Positions 54,591-64,000 of a DNA stretch of 64,000 nucleotides are shown piece after piece. The position numbers and the translations under genes are program-made. A model generated the notes under the pieces. That model saw nothing but the letters and a program-made list of their open reading frames with translations. It was not told the DNA's origin and searched no databases. The number at the start of each line of letters is the position of its first letter. Positions within the stretch are counted from its first letter, which is position 1. The stretch lies in contig NZ_CP041743.1 of assembly GCF_007556815.1 (NCBI RefSeq), positions 558,001-622,000 of the forward strand, in the 5' to 3' direction. The DNA comes from Paraburkholderia megapolitana (GTDB lineage: Bacteria; Pseudomonadota; Gammaproteobacteria; Burkholderiales; Burkholderiaceae).

Positions 54591-55319
54591 TCACTTGGCC
54601 TTGACGTTCTTGAATTGCCACACCAGGTTGGCGAACGGCATGTCGAGATCGGCGTACACCTGCTGGGCTTTCGGATCGTCGTTGCCGTGGAGCATTTCCA
54701 CGCCGGCCGTCGCGTAGTCGGTCACCGGAATGCCGGCACCCGCGAGGCGTTGCAATCCAACCGTGCGCTTGGCATCGCTGAACGTACCGGACGCGTCGAG
54801 CACGACACGCGGATCGTAGCCGGCGGCCTTCAGCGACAGCGCCGGGAACGTGGCACAAACTTCCAGCGAAACACCGGCGATCAACACCTGTTTGCGACCC
54901 GTCTTCTCGATGGCGGCGCGGACGTTCGGATCGTCCCAGGCGTTGATCGAGGTCCGGGCGATCACCGGGACGCCAGGAAGCGCAGCGGTCAACTCGGGGA
55001 TCGTCGGACCCCACATGCCGTCGGGCACCGTCGCCGTGACGATGATCGGGATGCCGAGCGTCTTCGCGGCCTTGGCGAGCGCCACCACGTTGTGCTTGAG
55101 TTCGCCGACATCGATGTCGCGCACGCCGGTGAAGAGACCGATCTGATGATCGACCAGCACCAGCACGGTGTTGTCACGCGACAGCAGCGAGTACGGCGCG
55201 CCCGAAGGTGCAACCGCGCTCGTCGCGGGCGCCGCGCTGGCGGTCTGAACCGTGGCAGCGGAGGTGGCAACGATAGCCAGGGGAAGAACGACAGCTTTCA
55301 GAAGATTGGAGAGTTTCAT
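54591..55319 (-). CDS. Exported isochorismatase-family (YcaC-like) hydrolase
   Basis: 242 residues. A Sec signal peptide (KAVVLPLAIVATSAATVQTASA) precedes a cysteine-hydrolase domain of the YcaC type: VLVLVDHQIGLFTG with catalytic Asp57, ARTSINAWDDPNVRAAI, and GVSLEVCATFPALS with Cys155. Catalytic Asp and Cys are kept; the Lys position is not obvious. Family members hydrolyse amides or vinyl ethers. Periplasmic location is unusual for the family. Divergent from the LysR gene at 55512. Confidence 0.84.
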   Translation of the reverse strand: MKLSNLLKAVVLPLAIVATSAATVQTASAAPATSAVAPSGAPYSLLSRDNTVLVLVDHQIGLFTGVRDIDVGELKHNVVALAKAAKTLGIPIIVTATVPDGMWGPTIPELTAALPGVPVIARTSINAWDDPNVRAAIEKTGRKQVLIAGVSLEVCATFPALSLKAAGYDPRVVLDASGTFSDAKRTVGLQRLAGAGIPVTDYATAGVEMLHGNDDPKAQQVYADLDMPFANLVWQFKNVKAK

Positions 55320-55420
55320 GATGTTTGTACCAGTGACATTTGGATGCGGCATCGGCGTATCGACGCTTTGCCGGACTGTCCGGTTCGTATCTGTTCCGGT
55401 TGAGATGAATCATATGGAGG

Positions 55421-55462
55421 CAACGATTGGCGATAAATAGGGTATTTATCAACCTATCGTTG
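55421..55462. promoter_or_regulatory. Nested dyad between hydrolase and lysR
   Basis: GATAAATA-GGG-TATTTATC (55432-55450) has perfect 8-base arms and is enclosed by CAACGAT (55421-55427) and ATCGTTG (55456-55462), nearly concentric. It lies 50-90 bases before the LysR gene and about 100 before the divergent hydrolase start, suiting a LysR binding site. Confidence 0.6.
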
Positions 55463-55511
55463 CTCACAGGAAACGATAGAATGGATTCTCCCAAGGCGAC
55501 CTGGACGTCGA

Positions 55512-56429
55512 ATGAACTCCACCTCTCTCGATCTGAACGACCTCTACCTGTTTGCTCAGGTCATCGAGCAGCGCGGGTTTACCGCTGCGGGCGAGGCGCT
55601 CGGCATCAGCAAATCCCACATCTCCCGGCGCGTCACGCATCTCGAAGCGAGTCTCGGCGTTCGACTGTTGCAGCGAACCTCGCGCAGACTGAGCCTGACC
55701 GATGCGGGCGAAGAGCTGTACGCGCACTGCCGGGCCATGATTGCGGAAGCGCAAGCCGGCGAAGAAGCAGTCCGGCGCCGGACAGCCGAGCCGGCGGGGC
55801 TAGTGCGCGTCAGCATGTCGGTGGCGATCACCGACGTCCTGCTGGCCAGACTGCTGCCCCGCTTCATGCTGCGTTACCCGAAGGTGCGGCTCGCGATCGA
55901 GGCAAGCAACCGGCAGGTCGATCTCGTCGAAGAACACATCGATGTGGTGGTGCGCGGGTTGAGTTTCGACGTGGAGCTTTCGAGCCTGGTTCAGGCGCCG
56001 CTCGGTACGGCGCGTTGGGGGCTCGTGGCGAGCCCTGTGTACCTCGCAGGTACCGGGATGATCGATGAGCCGGACGCGCTGCCTCAGGGGGATCTGCTGA
56101 TCTACGAATCGATCAACAAACCGGTGACCACACTGCGCCTGATCGATGCACACGGCGAGGCGCTCGTGCGAACGATTCAACCGCGACTGCAGAGCGACAA
56201 TCTCGCGGCATTGCGGGAAGCGGCGCTCGCAGGAATGGGCATCGCAAGCCTGCCGCTCTATGCCTGCGCGCGCGAGCTCGAAACCGGGACCCTGTGCGTG
56301 GTGTTGCCGGAGTTTCGCTCACGAGAGGGACGACTTGCCGCGCTGTTTCCGACGCGCCGCGGAATGATGCCGGCGGTGCGCGCGTTCGTCGATTTTCTGA
56401 AGGAGGAGTTGCCGCCGTTGCTGGGGTAG
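55512..56429 (+). CDS. LysR-family transcriptional regulator
   Basis: 305 residues. DNA-binding domain LNDLYLFAQVIEQRGFTAAGEALGISKSHISRRVTHLEASLGVRLLQRTSRRLSLT (about 8-62), effector domain from about 90 (LVRVSMSVAITDVLLARLLPRFMLRYP). Divergent from the exported hydrolase and pirin genes, with a nested dyad between. This LysR/YcaC-like hydrolase/pirin grouping recurs in proteobacteria as far as I recall, with unclear inducer. Confidence 0.88.
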   Translation: MNSTSLDLNDLYLFAQVIEQRGFTAAGEALGISKSHISRRVTHLEASLGVRLLQRTSRRLSLTDAGEELYAHCRAMIAEAQAGEEAVRRRTAEPAGLVRVSMSVAITDVLLARLLPRFMLRYPKVRLAIEASNRQVDLVEEHIDVVVRGLSFDVELSSLVQAPLGTARWGLVASPVYLAGTGMIDEPDALPQGDLLIYESINKPVTTLRLIDAHGEALVRTIQPRLQSDNLAALREAALAGMGIASLPLYACARELETGTLCVVLPEFRSREGRLAALFPTRRGMMPAVRAFVDFLKEELPPLLG

Positions 56430-56484
56430 TGTCGAAGCGGCACTGGCTCTTACGAGATGTGGCGCTCGTATTCCGGAGCAGCCC

Positions 56485-56973
56485 TCAGCGTTGCTGAGGC
56501 GCCCGGGACCTGGGCTGACGACCTTCGTGTCCTGGTTCAGAAGGAATCAAATACGGTTCGAGTTCGATCAGGATTTCATGGAACCTGATGCGTAGCTCCC
56601 GAGGCACCTGCGCTATTAGTTCGGCATATGCGTCGGTCGTGACCTGGCGCATGGCCTCGATCCTTTTCAAGCCATCGGGTGTGAGTTCGACACACTTCTG
56701 TCTGCGATCCTCCGCCGACTCCCGACGATCCACCACTCCCTCACGGTATAACCCATCGACCATACGACTCGCCGCGGCCTGACTCAAACCAGTTACACCG
56801 GCAATTTCCGCAATGGTTTGCGTATCGTGACGATGGAGGTGGAACAGGGATATCACCCGCGCGAAGGTCACTTCACCACTCAACATCGTCGACGCGTGGT
56901 GAAACACCCGCGAAGCGACCAACCCGAATAGCGGTTCGAGTTTGACTGCAATGCTGATTGCCCTTCCTTTCAT
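56485..56973 (-). CDS. MarR-family transcriptional regulator
   Basis: 162 residues. The winged helix is TIAEIAGVTGLSQAAASRMVDGLYREGVVDRRESAEDRRQKCVELTPDG (about 52-100), flanked by dimerisation helices. ATG 56973 is chosen since homology starts there. A longer open frame upstream lacks family sequence. It is convergent with the LysR gene and has no obvious target besides itself. Confidence 0.84.
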   Translation of the reverse strand: MKGRAISIAVKLEPLFGLVASRVFHHASTMLSGEVTFARVISLFHLHRHDTQTIAEIAGVTGLSQAAASRMVDGLYREGVVDRRESAEDRRQKCVELTPDGLKRIEAMRQVTTDAYAELIAQVPRELRIRFHEILIELEPYLIPSEPGHEGRQPRSRAPQQR

Positions 56974-57291
56974 GCTTGCACCTATCTCCGACAAATCGTT
57001 GCGACGGCGCCATCGGTTCCGCCCAATCAGGTTCACTGCCGCAGCCTGCAGTGTGAAGGCACTGGATGCGGTTCGCATATTGACCCTCTTCGATATGCGA
57101 TGAAACCGGTCTGCGTGGATTTTCGCAGATATTCCCATCTATGACGCCCGTTGAATGCACCTACCCATCTAGTACTCACGGGCTGTGCGCGGAGGGATCG
57201 GCGCTACTCGATCGATCGTGGCTAATGAGAGAGGGCGCCCTCATGCGCGTCCACCGAGCGGTGGTCGGCTTAAGCGGGCTGACGCGATGAA

Positions 57292-58128
57292 TCAGATCTC
57301 ACACGGCTGAAACAGAGTCTGTCGCGCCTGCTCCCAGCTGTCCTTGTCGGGCGCGCAGATCAACCCGCCTGTCAGGTGATCGGGCCGATAGGCGCTCCCG
57401 TCGAAATGCGCGCTATAGCCGCCTGCTTCACGATGAAGCAACCAGCCGGCAGCGTGGTCCCAAGGCATCAGCTTGTTATAGAAGAGTAGATGGCAGTGTC
57501 CCGCGGCGACCATTCTGTACTCGTGCGCGGCGCATCGAAGCCAGGAACTCATCCCTAGTCTGGAGAGGTTGCCGTTGACCGTGGTTCGCAGCGGTTCGGG
57601 AAGGAAGTTGGTGCCGATGATTGCGTTCATCTCCGACACGGGTACTGCAGGTGCAACGCGGAGTTCGATGCGAGTGTGGCCATCGCCTTCAAGCCACGCA
57701 CCTTCGCCGCGCACTGCCAGTGCTGTGTCGCCGCAGACGGGATCATGAATCGCAGCGAGTGCGATCTCTCCGCGGATGGTCGCCGCGACCATGATGCCGA
57801 ATAGCGGCAGCCCCGACACGAAGTTCTTCGTACCGTCGATGGGATCGACAATAAAAGCGAGTTCCGCTGATGCAAGCCCTTCGAGTACGGTCGCATCGCG
57901 CGCAGCCTTTTCTTCACCGATAATCGCGGCGCCTGGAAAGAGGCGACTAAGGGACTCCGATATCGCGCGCTCCGCTGCGAGGTCTGCATCGGTCACCACA
58001 TCGAAACTCGATGTCTTCTCGCGCACTTCGAGTTCACGAACTTTCCGGAACCGCGGCATCACTTCGCGCTGTGCGACATCGGCAAGCATTCCGGCAATGG
58101 TGACAGCGTCCTTGGACGAAAGCTTCAT
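57292..58128 (-). CDS. Inositol monophosphatase-family phosphatase
   Basis: 278 residues. Mg-binding residues are intact: IIGEEKAA (Glu72), FIVDPIDGTKNFVSG (Asp95, Asp98) and MPWDHAAGWLLHREAGG near the C-terminus. The family dephosphorylates inositol phosphates, histidinol phosphate or other sugar phosphates. It follows the sugar ABC importer operon on the same strand by 109 bases, so a role in sugar phosphate metabolism is possible but unproven. Confidence 0.87.
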   Translation of the reverse strand: MKLSSKDAVTIAGMLADVAQREVMPRFRKVRELEVREKTSSFDVVTDADLAAERAISESLSRLFPGAAIIGEEKAARDATVLEGLASAELAFIVDPIDGTKNFVSGLPLFGIMVAATIRGEIALAAIHDPVCGDTALAVRGEGAWLEGDGHTRIELRVAPAVPVSEMNAIIGTNFLPEPLRTTVNGNLSRLGMSSWLRCAAHEYRMVAAGHCHLLFYNKLMPWDHAAGWLLHREAGGYSAHFDGSAYRPDHLTGGLICAPDKDSWEQARQTLFQPCEI

Positions 58129-58237
58129 GGTCTGCTATCCGTATGGGGTTGCGCAGTCAGGCGAAAAATCCGACTGAGTGACGAGCATACTATCCCCTAC
58201 TCTCACCTGTCGCCACCGTCCGCCACCAACGCACGCA

Positions 58238-59089
58238 CTACCCCTTCGTCGCCCCAAACGTCAGCCCAGCCACGAAATGCCGCTGCATCGCAAAGAACAT
58301 CATCACTGACGGTAGCGCTGCGAGTATCGACCCAGCCGACACCAGATTCCACGCAGTCACCCACTGCCCCTTGAGCGCGGCCACGCCGACCGTAATCGGT
58401 GCTGCATCGTCACCGGTCGTCAGACACAGTGCCCAGAAGTAGTCGTTCCACACGAAGGTAAACACGAGAATCGCGAGCGCCGCAAGCGCGGGCCGGATCA
58501 GCGGCAATACGATGCGAAAGAACACCGTCCATTCGTTCGCACCTTCGATGCGCGCCGCCTCGACCAGTTCGAACGGCAGTTGCTTGATGAAATTACGTAG
58601 AAACAGCGCGCAAAAGCCGGTCTGAAAAGCCACATGAAACAGAATCAACGCGCCAACCGTATTGAAGATACCCAATTCCAGCGACAGGTTACGCACCGGA
58701 ATCATCAGGATCTGGATCGGCACGAAATTACCCGCGACGAACGTCGCAAACAGCGTCGTGTTGCCGCGGAACGAATAGATCGCGAGCGCAAAACCCGCCA
58801 TCGAAGCGAGCACGATCGAACCCACCACCGCCGGCACCGTAATCAGAACGCTGTTCCAGAGGTAATGCAGCATCGGCGACGTGGTCAACGCGTCGCTGTA
58901 GTTGGCAATCAGCGAGAAGTGCTTCGGCCAGCCCCAGTAGTTACCCTCGACAAGCTCGTCGGATGAGCGGATCGACGTCACCATCACAGCAAGAAGCGGC
59001 AGCAGCCAGATGAAAAGCGCAACAGGTAACGACAGCTTATACAGCGTCCGGTTGACGGGCTTCCATCTGGCGATCGGTGTCGGAAACAT
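58238..59089 (-). CDS. Sugar ABC importer permease (MalG/LacG type)
   Basis: 283 residues, six helices. The EAA loop ELVEAARIEGANEWTVFFRIVLPLIRPALAALAI is the ATPase-docking motif. ATG 59089 follows AAAGGAG; the open frame extends further upstream but that part is the other permease gene read in another frame. Last gene of the importer set, 11 bases after the partner permease. Confidence 0.92.
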   Translation of the reverse strand: MFPTPIARWKPVNRTLYKLSLPVALFIWLLPLLAVMVTSIRSSDELVEGNYWGWPKHFSLIANYSDALTTSPMLHYLWNSVLITVPAVVGSIVLASMAGFALAIYSFRGNTTLFATFVAGNFVPIQILMIPVRNLSLELGIFNTVGALILFHVAFQTGFCALFLRNFIKQLPFELVEAARIEGANEWTVFFRIVLPLIRPALAALAILVFTFVWNDYFWALCLTTGDDAAPITVGVAALKGQWVTAWNLVSAGSILAALPSVMMFFAMQRHFVAGLTFGATKG

Positions 59090-59100
59090 CGCGCGCTCCT

Positions 59101-60009
59101 TTATGACTCGGTGCGCAGCATACGGCGCAGGTGATAGACGATGTACACCATCATGATCGCGAACAGCACTACGGCAATCGCGGCGGAATAGCCGATGCGG
59201 TAGTACTTGATCGCCTGGTCGTACATGTAATACGCGAGCACGGTCGAACTTTCGAACGGGCCGCCGCCGCTCATCACAGCGATCAGATCGAAGCTGCGCA
59301 ACGCACCGATGATCGTCACGACGATCGCCATGAACGTCGTCGGCCGCAGTTGCGGCAGTACGACGTGTCGCAGCATCGCCCAGCCTTTCGCACCCTCCAT
59401 CCGCGCCGCTTCGAGCTGCTCCGCGTTGAGCGTAGTCAGCCCGGTGAGGTACAGGATCATGCAATAGGCAGTTTGCGGCCACAGCGCGGCGAAGATGATG
59501 CCGAAGCTCACGTAACGCGGATCGCCTAGCACGGGTATGCCGTGGCCGAGGATCAGTTTGAGAAGACCAAACGTCGGATCGTAGAACCAGCTGAACATCA
59601 ACCCGACCACGACGCCTGACAGCACGAACGGTGCGAAGAACAGCGACTTCACCACACGAATGCCACTGACCGCCTGGTTCAGATACAGCGCAACCGCGAG
59701 ACCCATCGGCGGTGCGAGAAGGAACATGACGAGCCACAGCAGGTTGTTCTTGAGCGCGGTGTAGAACGTCGGCGCGTGAAACAGCTCCACGTAGTTGGCG
59801 AAACCGACAAAGGTTTTCTCCGTCATTCCGTCCCAGCTGTAAAAGCTGAGTGCAATGCTCGACAGGATCGGCCACGCCACGTAGATCGCCACCATCGCAC
59901 AGGCCGGTGCGAGAAACAGGAACGCGGCGACGCGCTGCTGACGCGCCGTAGCCGACAGCTTCCTGCGACGCTTCGCGCGAGCGACCGGCGCGCGGAGGGT
60001 TTCGGACAT
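59101..60009 (-). CDS. Sugar ABC importer permease (MalF/LacF type)
   Basis: 302 residues, six helices after a basic N-terminus. EAA loop: EQLEAARMEGAKGWAMLRHVVLPQLRPTTFMAIVV. AGGAGAGCACG precedes ATG 60009. Works as heterodimer with the downstream permease; the binding protein gene is 54 bases upstream. Confidence 0.92.
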   Translation of the reverse strand: MSETLRAPVARAKRRRKLSATARQQRVAAFLFLAPACAMVAIYVAWPILSSIALSFYSWDGMTEKTFVGFANYVELFHAPTFYTALKNNLLWLVMFLLAPPMGLAVALYLNQAVSGIRVVKSLFFAPFVLSGVVVGLMFSWFYDPTFGLLKLILGHGIPVLGDPRYVSFGIIFAALWPQTAYCMILYLTGLTTLNAEQLEAARMEGAKGWAMLRHVVLPQLRPTTFMAIVVTIIGALRSFDLIAVMSGGGPFESSTVLAYYMYDQAIKYYRIGYSAAIAVVLFAIMMVYIVYHLRRMLRTES

Positions 60010-60063
60010 CGTGCTCTCCTCATCGGTTATGCGGCTCGCCGATGTGGCGAGCCGCATAACGCG

Positions 60064-61308
60064 TCACTTCTTGTAGATGCGCTTACGCGTCGCTTCGAGC
60101 TGCGCGAGTACGTCGTCGAGCTTCGACGGATCGGAGACGAACTGCTGCATCCCCTTCATGCCTTCGTCGGCCATTTCCTTCGTCATGTCGCGATCGTAGA
60201 ACTGCGCGATACCACCCGTCGTCTGCGAGAGAATCTGGAAGCCGGTTTTCGAAATCGCATCGTCCGGTTCCGGCGACTGGCTATTGGTCGGCAACGAACC
60301 CATGCCCTTCGCCAGTTGCGCGCTGATCGCAGGCGTCTCGGCAAATGCGAGGAACGTGTGCGCATCGGCCTTGTTCTTCGCCTTCGTCGGAATGTGCAGC
60401 GACTCCACCGGGCCGTCTTCAGCAGTCGGCACCTTGCTGTCGATGATCGGGAACTGGAAGAAGCCCATCTGCGGCTTGATGTTCTCCGGGAAACCCGCCG
60501 TAATGAACGTGCCCATCAGCATCATCGCCGCCTTGCCCTGGAACAGGAACGGCTGCACGGCGTCGAGATCGTAGGACAGCGAGTTGTCGATGAATATCTT
60601 GTCGTCGATCAGCTGCTTCCACGCGGTGTACACCTTCTTCACGCGTGCATCGGTGTACGGTACTTCGCCCGCCATCAGTTGCTGGTGGAACGCGTTACCG
60701 TTGATACGCAGATCAAGATAGTCGAACCAGCCGGCCAGCGTCCATGCATCGCGGCCCGCCACCGCGACAGGCACGATGCCCGCGGCCTTCAGCTTCTTGC
60801 AGGCGTCGAGAAATTCCGGCCACGTCTTCGGTTCACCGGCAATGCCCGCTTTCTGGAACAGATCCTTGCGATAGAACATGCCCCACGCGTAGTACACGGT
60901 CGGCGCGGAATACTGCTTGCCGTTGTACGTCGACGATTGTTTCGTCGATGCGTACATCGCATTCCAGTTGTTGCGGTTCCAGTCGGGCGTGAGGTCTTCG
61001 AGCAGACCGCGCTTCGCGTAATACGCCATCCGCTCGCCGTTGTGCCAGTTGATGATATCGGGCGGGGCAGTCGTGAGCCAGCCCGGCAGCTGCACCTTGT
61101 AGGCTTCCTCGTCGACGAACGAAACCTTCACGTCGATGTCGGGATGCGCCTTGTGGAACGCATCGAAGGTCTGCTGCCAGACTGCGCGCTGGCTTGCGCC
61201 CTTGAAGGCGATGTTGGCGGTGAGCGTACCGGCCTGCGCTGCGCCCGTCGCGGCAAATGCAACGGCCAGCGCAACGCCGGTCAGTGCCGTGCGAATCGAA
61301 GTTTTCAT
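60064..61308 (-). CDS. Sugar ABC importer substrate-binding protein
   Basis: 414 residues, family 1 extracellular binding protein. Signal peptide ALTGVALAVAFAATGAAQA, then NIAFKGASQRAVWQQTFDAFHKAHPDIDVKV and FLFQGKAAMMLMGTFITAGFPENIKPQMGFFQFP. GAGGAGACGCGC before the ATG. Its operon with a GH42 beta-galactosidase points to a beta-galactoside or galacto-oligosaccharide ligand (inference). Confidence 0.9.
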   Translation of the reverse strand: MKTSIRTALTGVALAVAFAATGAAQAGTLTANIAFKGASQRAVWQQTFDAFHKAHPDIDVKVSFVDEEAYKVQLPGWLTTAPPDIINWHNGERMAYYAKRGLLEDLTPDWNRNNWNAMYASTKQSSTYNGKQYSAPTVYYAWGMFYRKDLFQKAGIAGEPKTWPEFLDACKKLKAAGIVPVAVAGRDAWTLAGWFDYLDLRINGNAFHQQLMAGEVPYTDARVKKVYTAWKQLIDDKIFIDNSLSYDLDAVQPFLFQGKAAMMLMGTFITAGFPENIKPQMGFFQFPIIDSKVPTAEDGPVESLHIPTKAKNKADAHTFLAFAETPAISAQLAKGMGSLPTNSQSPEPDDAISKTGFQILSQTTGGIAQFYDRDMTKEMADEGMKGMQQFVSDPSKLDDVLAQLEATRKRIYKK

Positions 61309-61353
61309 GCGCGTCTCCTCATGGATGAGTGTTGTGTACTTCGCCTGCTGTCT

Positions 61354-63300
61354 TCAACTGCGATAGATCGCGACGCCCTGCGGCTCGACCTTCTGCTTCC
61401 CGACGACAAAGTTGCCGGGCGCCTCGATCCGGTATGGCGCATCGCCGTAATTGAACACGTAGGTCAGCGCGCCGCGCCGGCTGATGCGCACACCGTCCGG
61501 CAGCGCCTGCGCAGGCAGCCCTGCCTGACGTGCAACGTCGCCGAGTAGCGTTCGTGTCAGCGTTTCATCGAAGGGTGCCGCCAGATAGCGAATCGACCCA
61601 CGACGCACGATGGCCGGATGACCGTCGGCAAAGCGCGCATCGATCTGTACGCCTTCGCCTGTTTCCACAAAATCGCGCCAGTGGTACGCATCGCCTGTGA
61701 CCGCTCCGTTGACCTTCACCGCAATGCCGGGCCGCATCGATTCGACGCGCCACACGCGAATCGGCATGATGCTCGCGAGATCGGCGCCCGGCGGCAACGT
61801 GCCGGGAATCGTCAGGCTTTCGGTCTTCGATCCGCTGCGTGGCCCAAGCACCACCTGCGCGCCGCTCGCGGCCAGCCTCGCGGCGAAGCCCGCAGGCACA
61901 ACTGGCAGCGGAGGCACGACGATCATGCTGTAGCCATCAAGCGGCGCACTCAATGGAATCACATCGACGTCGAGCCCGAGGCTACGCAACGCGCTGTAGT
62001 ACTCGAACGCGAAGCGTGGATAGTGAAAGTCCGCGCCCTGCGGATGAATCTCGAACAGCCACTTCGCTTCGTAATCCCAGATCAGTGCGACCTTCGCGAC
62101 GACCGGCATGACGCCATCGGCCTTGAGCACCGCATCGATTTCCTGCGCGACCGTCGACGCTTCCAGCCCACCGATGTCGAGCCGGTTGTCCGGTGTGTTC
62201 AATCCTGCATGCATCTGTTCCTGCGCGAACGGCGCCTGGCGCCAGCGGAAATACGACACGCAACCGGCACCGTGCGCAAACGCTTCCCAGCTCCACAGCC
62301 GCACCATCCCCGGCAATGGCGCGGGATTCCATTGCGCCCAGTTCACCGGTCCCGGTTGCTGCTCCATCACCCAGAACGGCAGTGCCGACATGCCGCGATA
62401 GATGTCGTGATTGAACGATGCAAAATCCGGATGCCCGGTGCGCAACCACTTCGCCTTGATTTCTGGCGCGAACCACTGCTCTTCGAGCGCGCCGAGCGGA
62501 TAGCTGTCCCACGCGGCGATCTCGAGGTCGGCCGCGACCTTGTAGTGATCGAACTCGGTGAAGAGCTGCATGAAGTTATGCGCAACCGGTCGACCCGGTG
62601 AGTGCGCGCGAATGATGTCGACCTGCATGCGGTTAAAACGCACGACTTCGTCGGAGGCGAAGCGTCGATAGTCGAGCCGGTGCGACGGATGCGCTTCGGT
62701 CACCGTGCCAATGGGCGGATCGATTTCTTCGAAGCTACGATATTCCATGCTCCAGAACACCGTGCCCCATGCGGTATTGAGCGCATCGATATTGCCGTAG
62801 TGCTCTCTTAGCCAGCTGCGAAAACGCGCGGCCGCAGCAGGCGAATAACTGACCACCGTATGGTGACAACCGAATTCGTTATCGGTTTGCCAGAACGCGA
62901 CCGCTGGATGCCGACCATAGCGTGTAGCGACTGCCCTGCAGATCGTGCGCGCGGCTTCGAAGTACGACGGCGACGAAAAATCGTAGTGCCGCCGCGAGCC
63001 GAAGCCACGCACGCGGCCATCCGCACCGACCGGCAGGATGTCCGGGTGACGATCGATCAGCCACTTCGGCGGCGTCGCCGTCGGCGTGCACATGACAACC
63101 TTCAGGCCGGCATCGCCGAGCACGTCGACCGCACGATCGAGCCAGTCCCATTGATACTCGCCCGGCGACGGTTCGATGCGGCTCCACGCGAACTCGGCAA
63201 TCCGCACGTAGTCGATACCGAGCGCTCTCATGCGCGCGGCGTCGTCCTTCCACATCGTCTCCGGCCAATGCTCCGGGTAATAACAGACTCCAAGACGCAT
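61354..63300 (-). CDS. GH42 beta-galactosidase
   Basis: 648 residues. Glycoside hydrolase family 42: [10 protein letters not shown] at the N-terminus, acid/base Glu142 in [11 protein letters not shown], nucleophile Glu313 in [13 protein letters not shown], a trimerisation domain from about 390 and a small C-terminal beta domain. No signal peptide, so it cleaves imported beta-galactosides in the cytoplasm. Placed between the ATPase gene (16 bases) and the binding-protein gene (45 bases) in the importer operon. Confidence 0.93.
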   Translation of the reverse strand: MRLGVCYYPEHWPETMWKDDAARMRALGIDYVRIAEFAWSRIEPSPGEYQWDWLDRAVDVLGDAGLKVVMCTPTATPPKWLIDRHPDILPVGADGRVRGFGSRRHYDFSSPSYFEAARTICRAVATRYGRHPAVAFWQTDNEFGCHHTVVSYSPAAAARFRSWLREHYGNIDALNTAWGTVFWSMEYRSFEEIDPPIGTVTEAHPSHRLDYRRFASDEVVRFNRMQVDIIRAHSPGRPVAHNFMQLFTEFDHYKVAADLEIAAWDSYPLGALEEQWFAPEIKAKWLRTGHPDFASFNHDIYRGMSALPFWVMEQQPGPVNWAQWNPAPLPGMVRLWSWEAFAHGAGCVSYFRWRQAPFAQEQMHAGLNTPDNRLDIGGLEASTVAQEIDAVLKADGVMPVVAKVALIWDYEAKWLFEIHPQGADFHYPRFAFEYYSALRSLGLDVDVIPLSAPLDGYSMIVVPPLPVVPAGFAARLAASGAQVVLGPRSGSKTESLTIPGTLPPGADLASIMPIRVWRVESMRPGIAVKVNGAVTGDAYHWRDFVETGEGVQIDARFADGHPAIVRRGSIRYLAAPFDETLTRTLLGDVARQAGLPAQALPDGVRISRRGALTYVFNYGDAPYRIEAPGNFVVGKQKVEPQGVAIYRS

Positions 63301-63316
63301 ACGGTGCGCTCCTACG

Positions 63317-64000
63317 CTAGTGATTGATAGCCGCCGGTGGGACGGCGAAACCGTCTTCGGTAAACAGATGGCACGATGCCGGCGGCACGTTGAATGCGAC
63401 GGTTTCGCCGCTGCCGGGCGTGTGGTCGCCTGGCGCTTTGGCGATCAGCGCCGCATGCGATGTCGTGCTGTCAGGTTGATCGAGATGCAGATAGCTGTGC
63501 TCGCCGAGACGCTCGACGAGCGACACCGTGCGGCGGATCTGCTGAACGCCGTTGTGCGCGGCGGCGGGTTCGAGATGTTCGGGGCGAATGCCGAGCGTGA
63601 CGTTCTGGTTTGGCTGCAGCGCGGTACCGTCGAGCAGCGTGTCGAGACGTTCGCCGGTTCCGTCGAGCGCGATCTGAACACTGCCAGCGCCGCACGAAAC
63701 CACGCGAGCAGGCAGAAAATTCATTCTCGGCGAACCGATAAAGCCCGCGACGAAGCGGCTCTTAGGCCGGTGATACAACTCAAGCGGCGCACCGATCTGC
63801 GCGATGCTGCCGTACTTCGCGGTATCGGCGCCCGCATGTAGCAGCACGATCTTGTCGGCGAGCGTCATCGCTTCGATCTGATCGTGCGTGACATAGACAA
63901 CGCTCGCCTTGTCGAACTGCTTATGCAGACGCGCAATCTCCACGCGCGTCTGGCCACGCAGCGTCGCATCGAGATTGGACAGCGGCTCGTCGAACAAAAA
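63317..64000 (-). CDS. Sugar ABC importer ATPase, 5' end outside window
   Basis: 228 C-terminal residues of a MsmK/UgpC/MalK-type ATPase. Walker [13 protein letters not shown] sits right at the edge, then switch His in [16 protein letters not shown], and a TOBE regulatory domain with [14 protein letters not shown] and GIRPEHLEP. Walker A and signature lie beyond 64000. First visible gene of the galactoside importer operon. Confidence 0.93.
   Translation of the reverse strand, partial: FLFDEPLSNLDATLRGQTRVEIARLHKQFDKASVVYVTHDQIEAMTLADKIVLLHAGADTAKYGSIAQIGAPLELYHRPKSRFVAGFIGSPRMNFLPARVVSCGAGSVQIALDGTGERLDTLLDGTALQPNQNVTLGIRPEHLEPAAAHNGVQQIRRTVSLVERLGEHSYLHLDQPDSTTSHAALIAKAPGDHTPGSGETVAFNVPPASCHLFTEDGFAVPPAAINH

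Noticed and set aside
57228..57240. GAGGGCGCCCTC palindrome after the MarR gene
   Set aside because: A short GC palindrome in GC-rich DNA without a T run or a placed promoter; too weak to call an operator or terminator.
59090..59875. N-terminal extension of the second sugar permease
   Set aside because: The extension is the partner permease gene in another frame; ATG 59089 has AAAGGAG.
59776..61548. A 590-codon plus-strand open frame opposite the sugar-binding protein gene
   Set aside because: It has no family features and its composition is typical of antisense frames in GC-rich DNA, while the minus-strand gene has a signal peptide and operon context.

Overview
The window is GC-rich, densely coded DNA from a beta-proteobacterium, most probably a Burkholderiaceae member of the Paraburkholderia/Caballeronia type. 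The evidence is two OmpC-like porins opening with the xSxTxYGxLD signature, a pcaQ-pcaHG locus, FCD- and UTRA-type GntR regulators, MocR and LysR regulators, and a large excess of catabolic operons over housekeeping genes. The mix suggests a secondary chromosome or large accessory replicon (inference). I saw no rRNA, tRNA, CRISPR array, prophage or insertion sequence.

Region by region. 1-3.2 kb: a FAH-family hydrolase cut by the left edge, formyl-CoA transferase frc, a terminator, and an FCD-GntR regulator overlapped by a small membrane protein gene. 3.3-10.4 kb: a TetR-controlled oxidoreductase/aldo-keto reductase pair, a large exported alpha/beta-hydrolase-like lipoprotein, and a second aldo-keto reductase with a divergent LysR gene. 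10.4-19.2 kb: a six-gene aromatic catabolic operon (FAD hydroxylase, MFS importer, porin, secreted esterase, FAH hydrolase, VOC extradiol-type dioxygenase) divergent from a LysR gene. 19.3-23.2 kb: a divergent MurA paralogue, an MBL-fold hydrolase, a decayed MazE-type antitoxin and an MFS transporter.

23.2-33.1 kb: a second catabolic block (MFS transporter, SnoaL-like protein, FCD-GntR regulator, exported amidohydrolase, FAD hydroxylase, porin, esterase lipoprotein). Four promoters here carry the same dyad, AAGTGTTGACAGTT-like, placed over the -35 hexamer. I infer that they form one local regulon of the GntR protein encoded in the middle. 33.1-37.6 kb: a third module (FAD hydroxylase, VOC dioxygenase, FAH hydrolase) whose VOC and FAH genes are close paralogues of those at 10-12 kb, controlled by a divergent TetR gene with two operators. 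37.7-42.1 kb: an ABC-2 type exporter pair, then pcaQ divergent from pcaHG (protocatechuate ortho-cleavage).

42.2-46.3 kb: a translationally coupled operon of a UTRA-GntR regulator, an AprA-like flavoprotein, a two-cluster ferredoxin, a HEAT-repeat protein and a DUF971 protein. I cannot assign its substrate, and it is the best candidate here for an undescribed redox system. 46.4-48.7 kb: two exported proteins, an aspartic-protease/PDZ protein and a beta-rich protein of uncertain family. 49.0-53.5 kb: a MocR-linked operon of aminotransferase, a solute-binding-fold protein without signal peptide, and a PhzF-like isomerase. 53.6-57.0 kb: pirin, an exported YcaC-like hydrolase, a LysR and a MarR regulator. 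57.3-64.0 kb: an inositol-monophosphatase-family enzyme and a sugar ABC importer with a GH42 beta-galactosidase, the ATPase gene being cut by the right edge.

Taken together, the modules handle aromatic or ester-linked plant compounds from uptake (porin, MFS) through ester hydrolysis (exported esterases) and ring hydroxylation to meta or ortho ring cleavage, alongside galactoside use. Substrates are inferred from family and context only.
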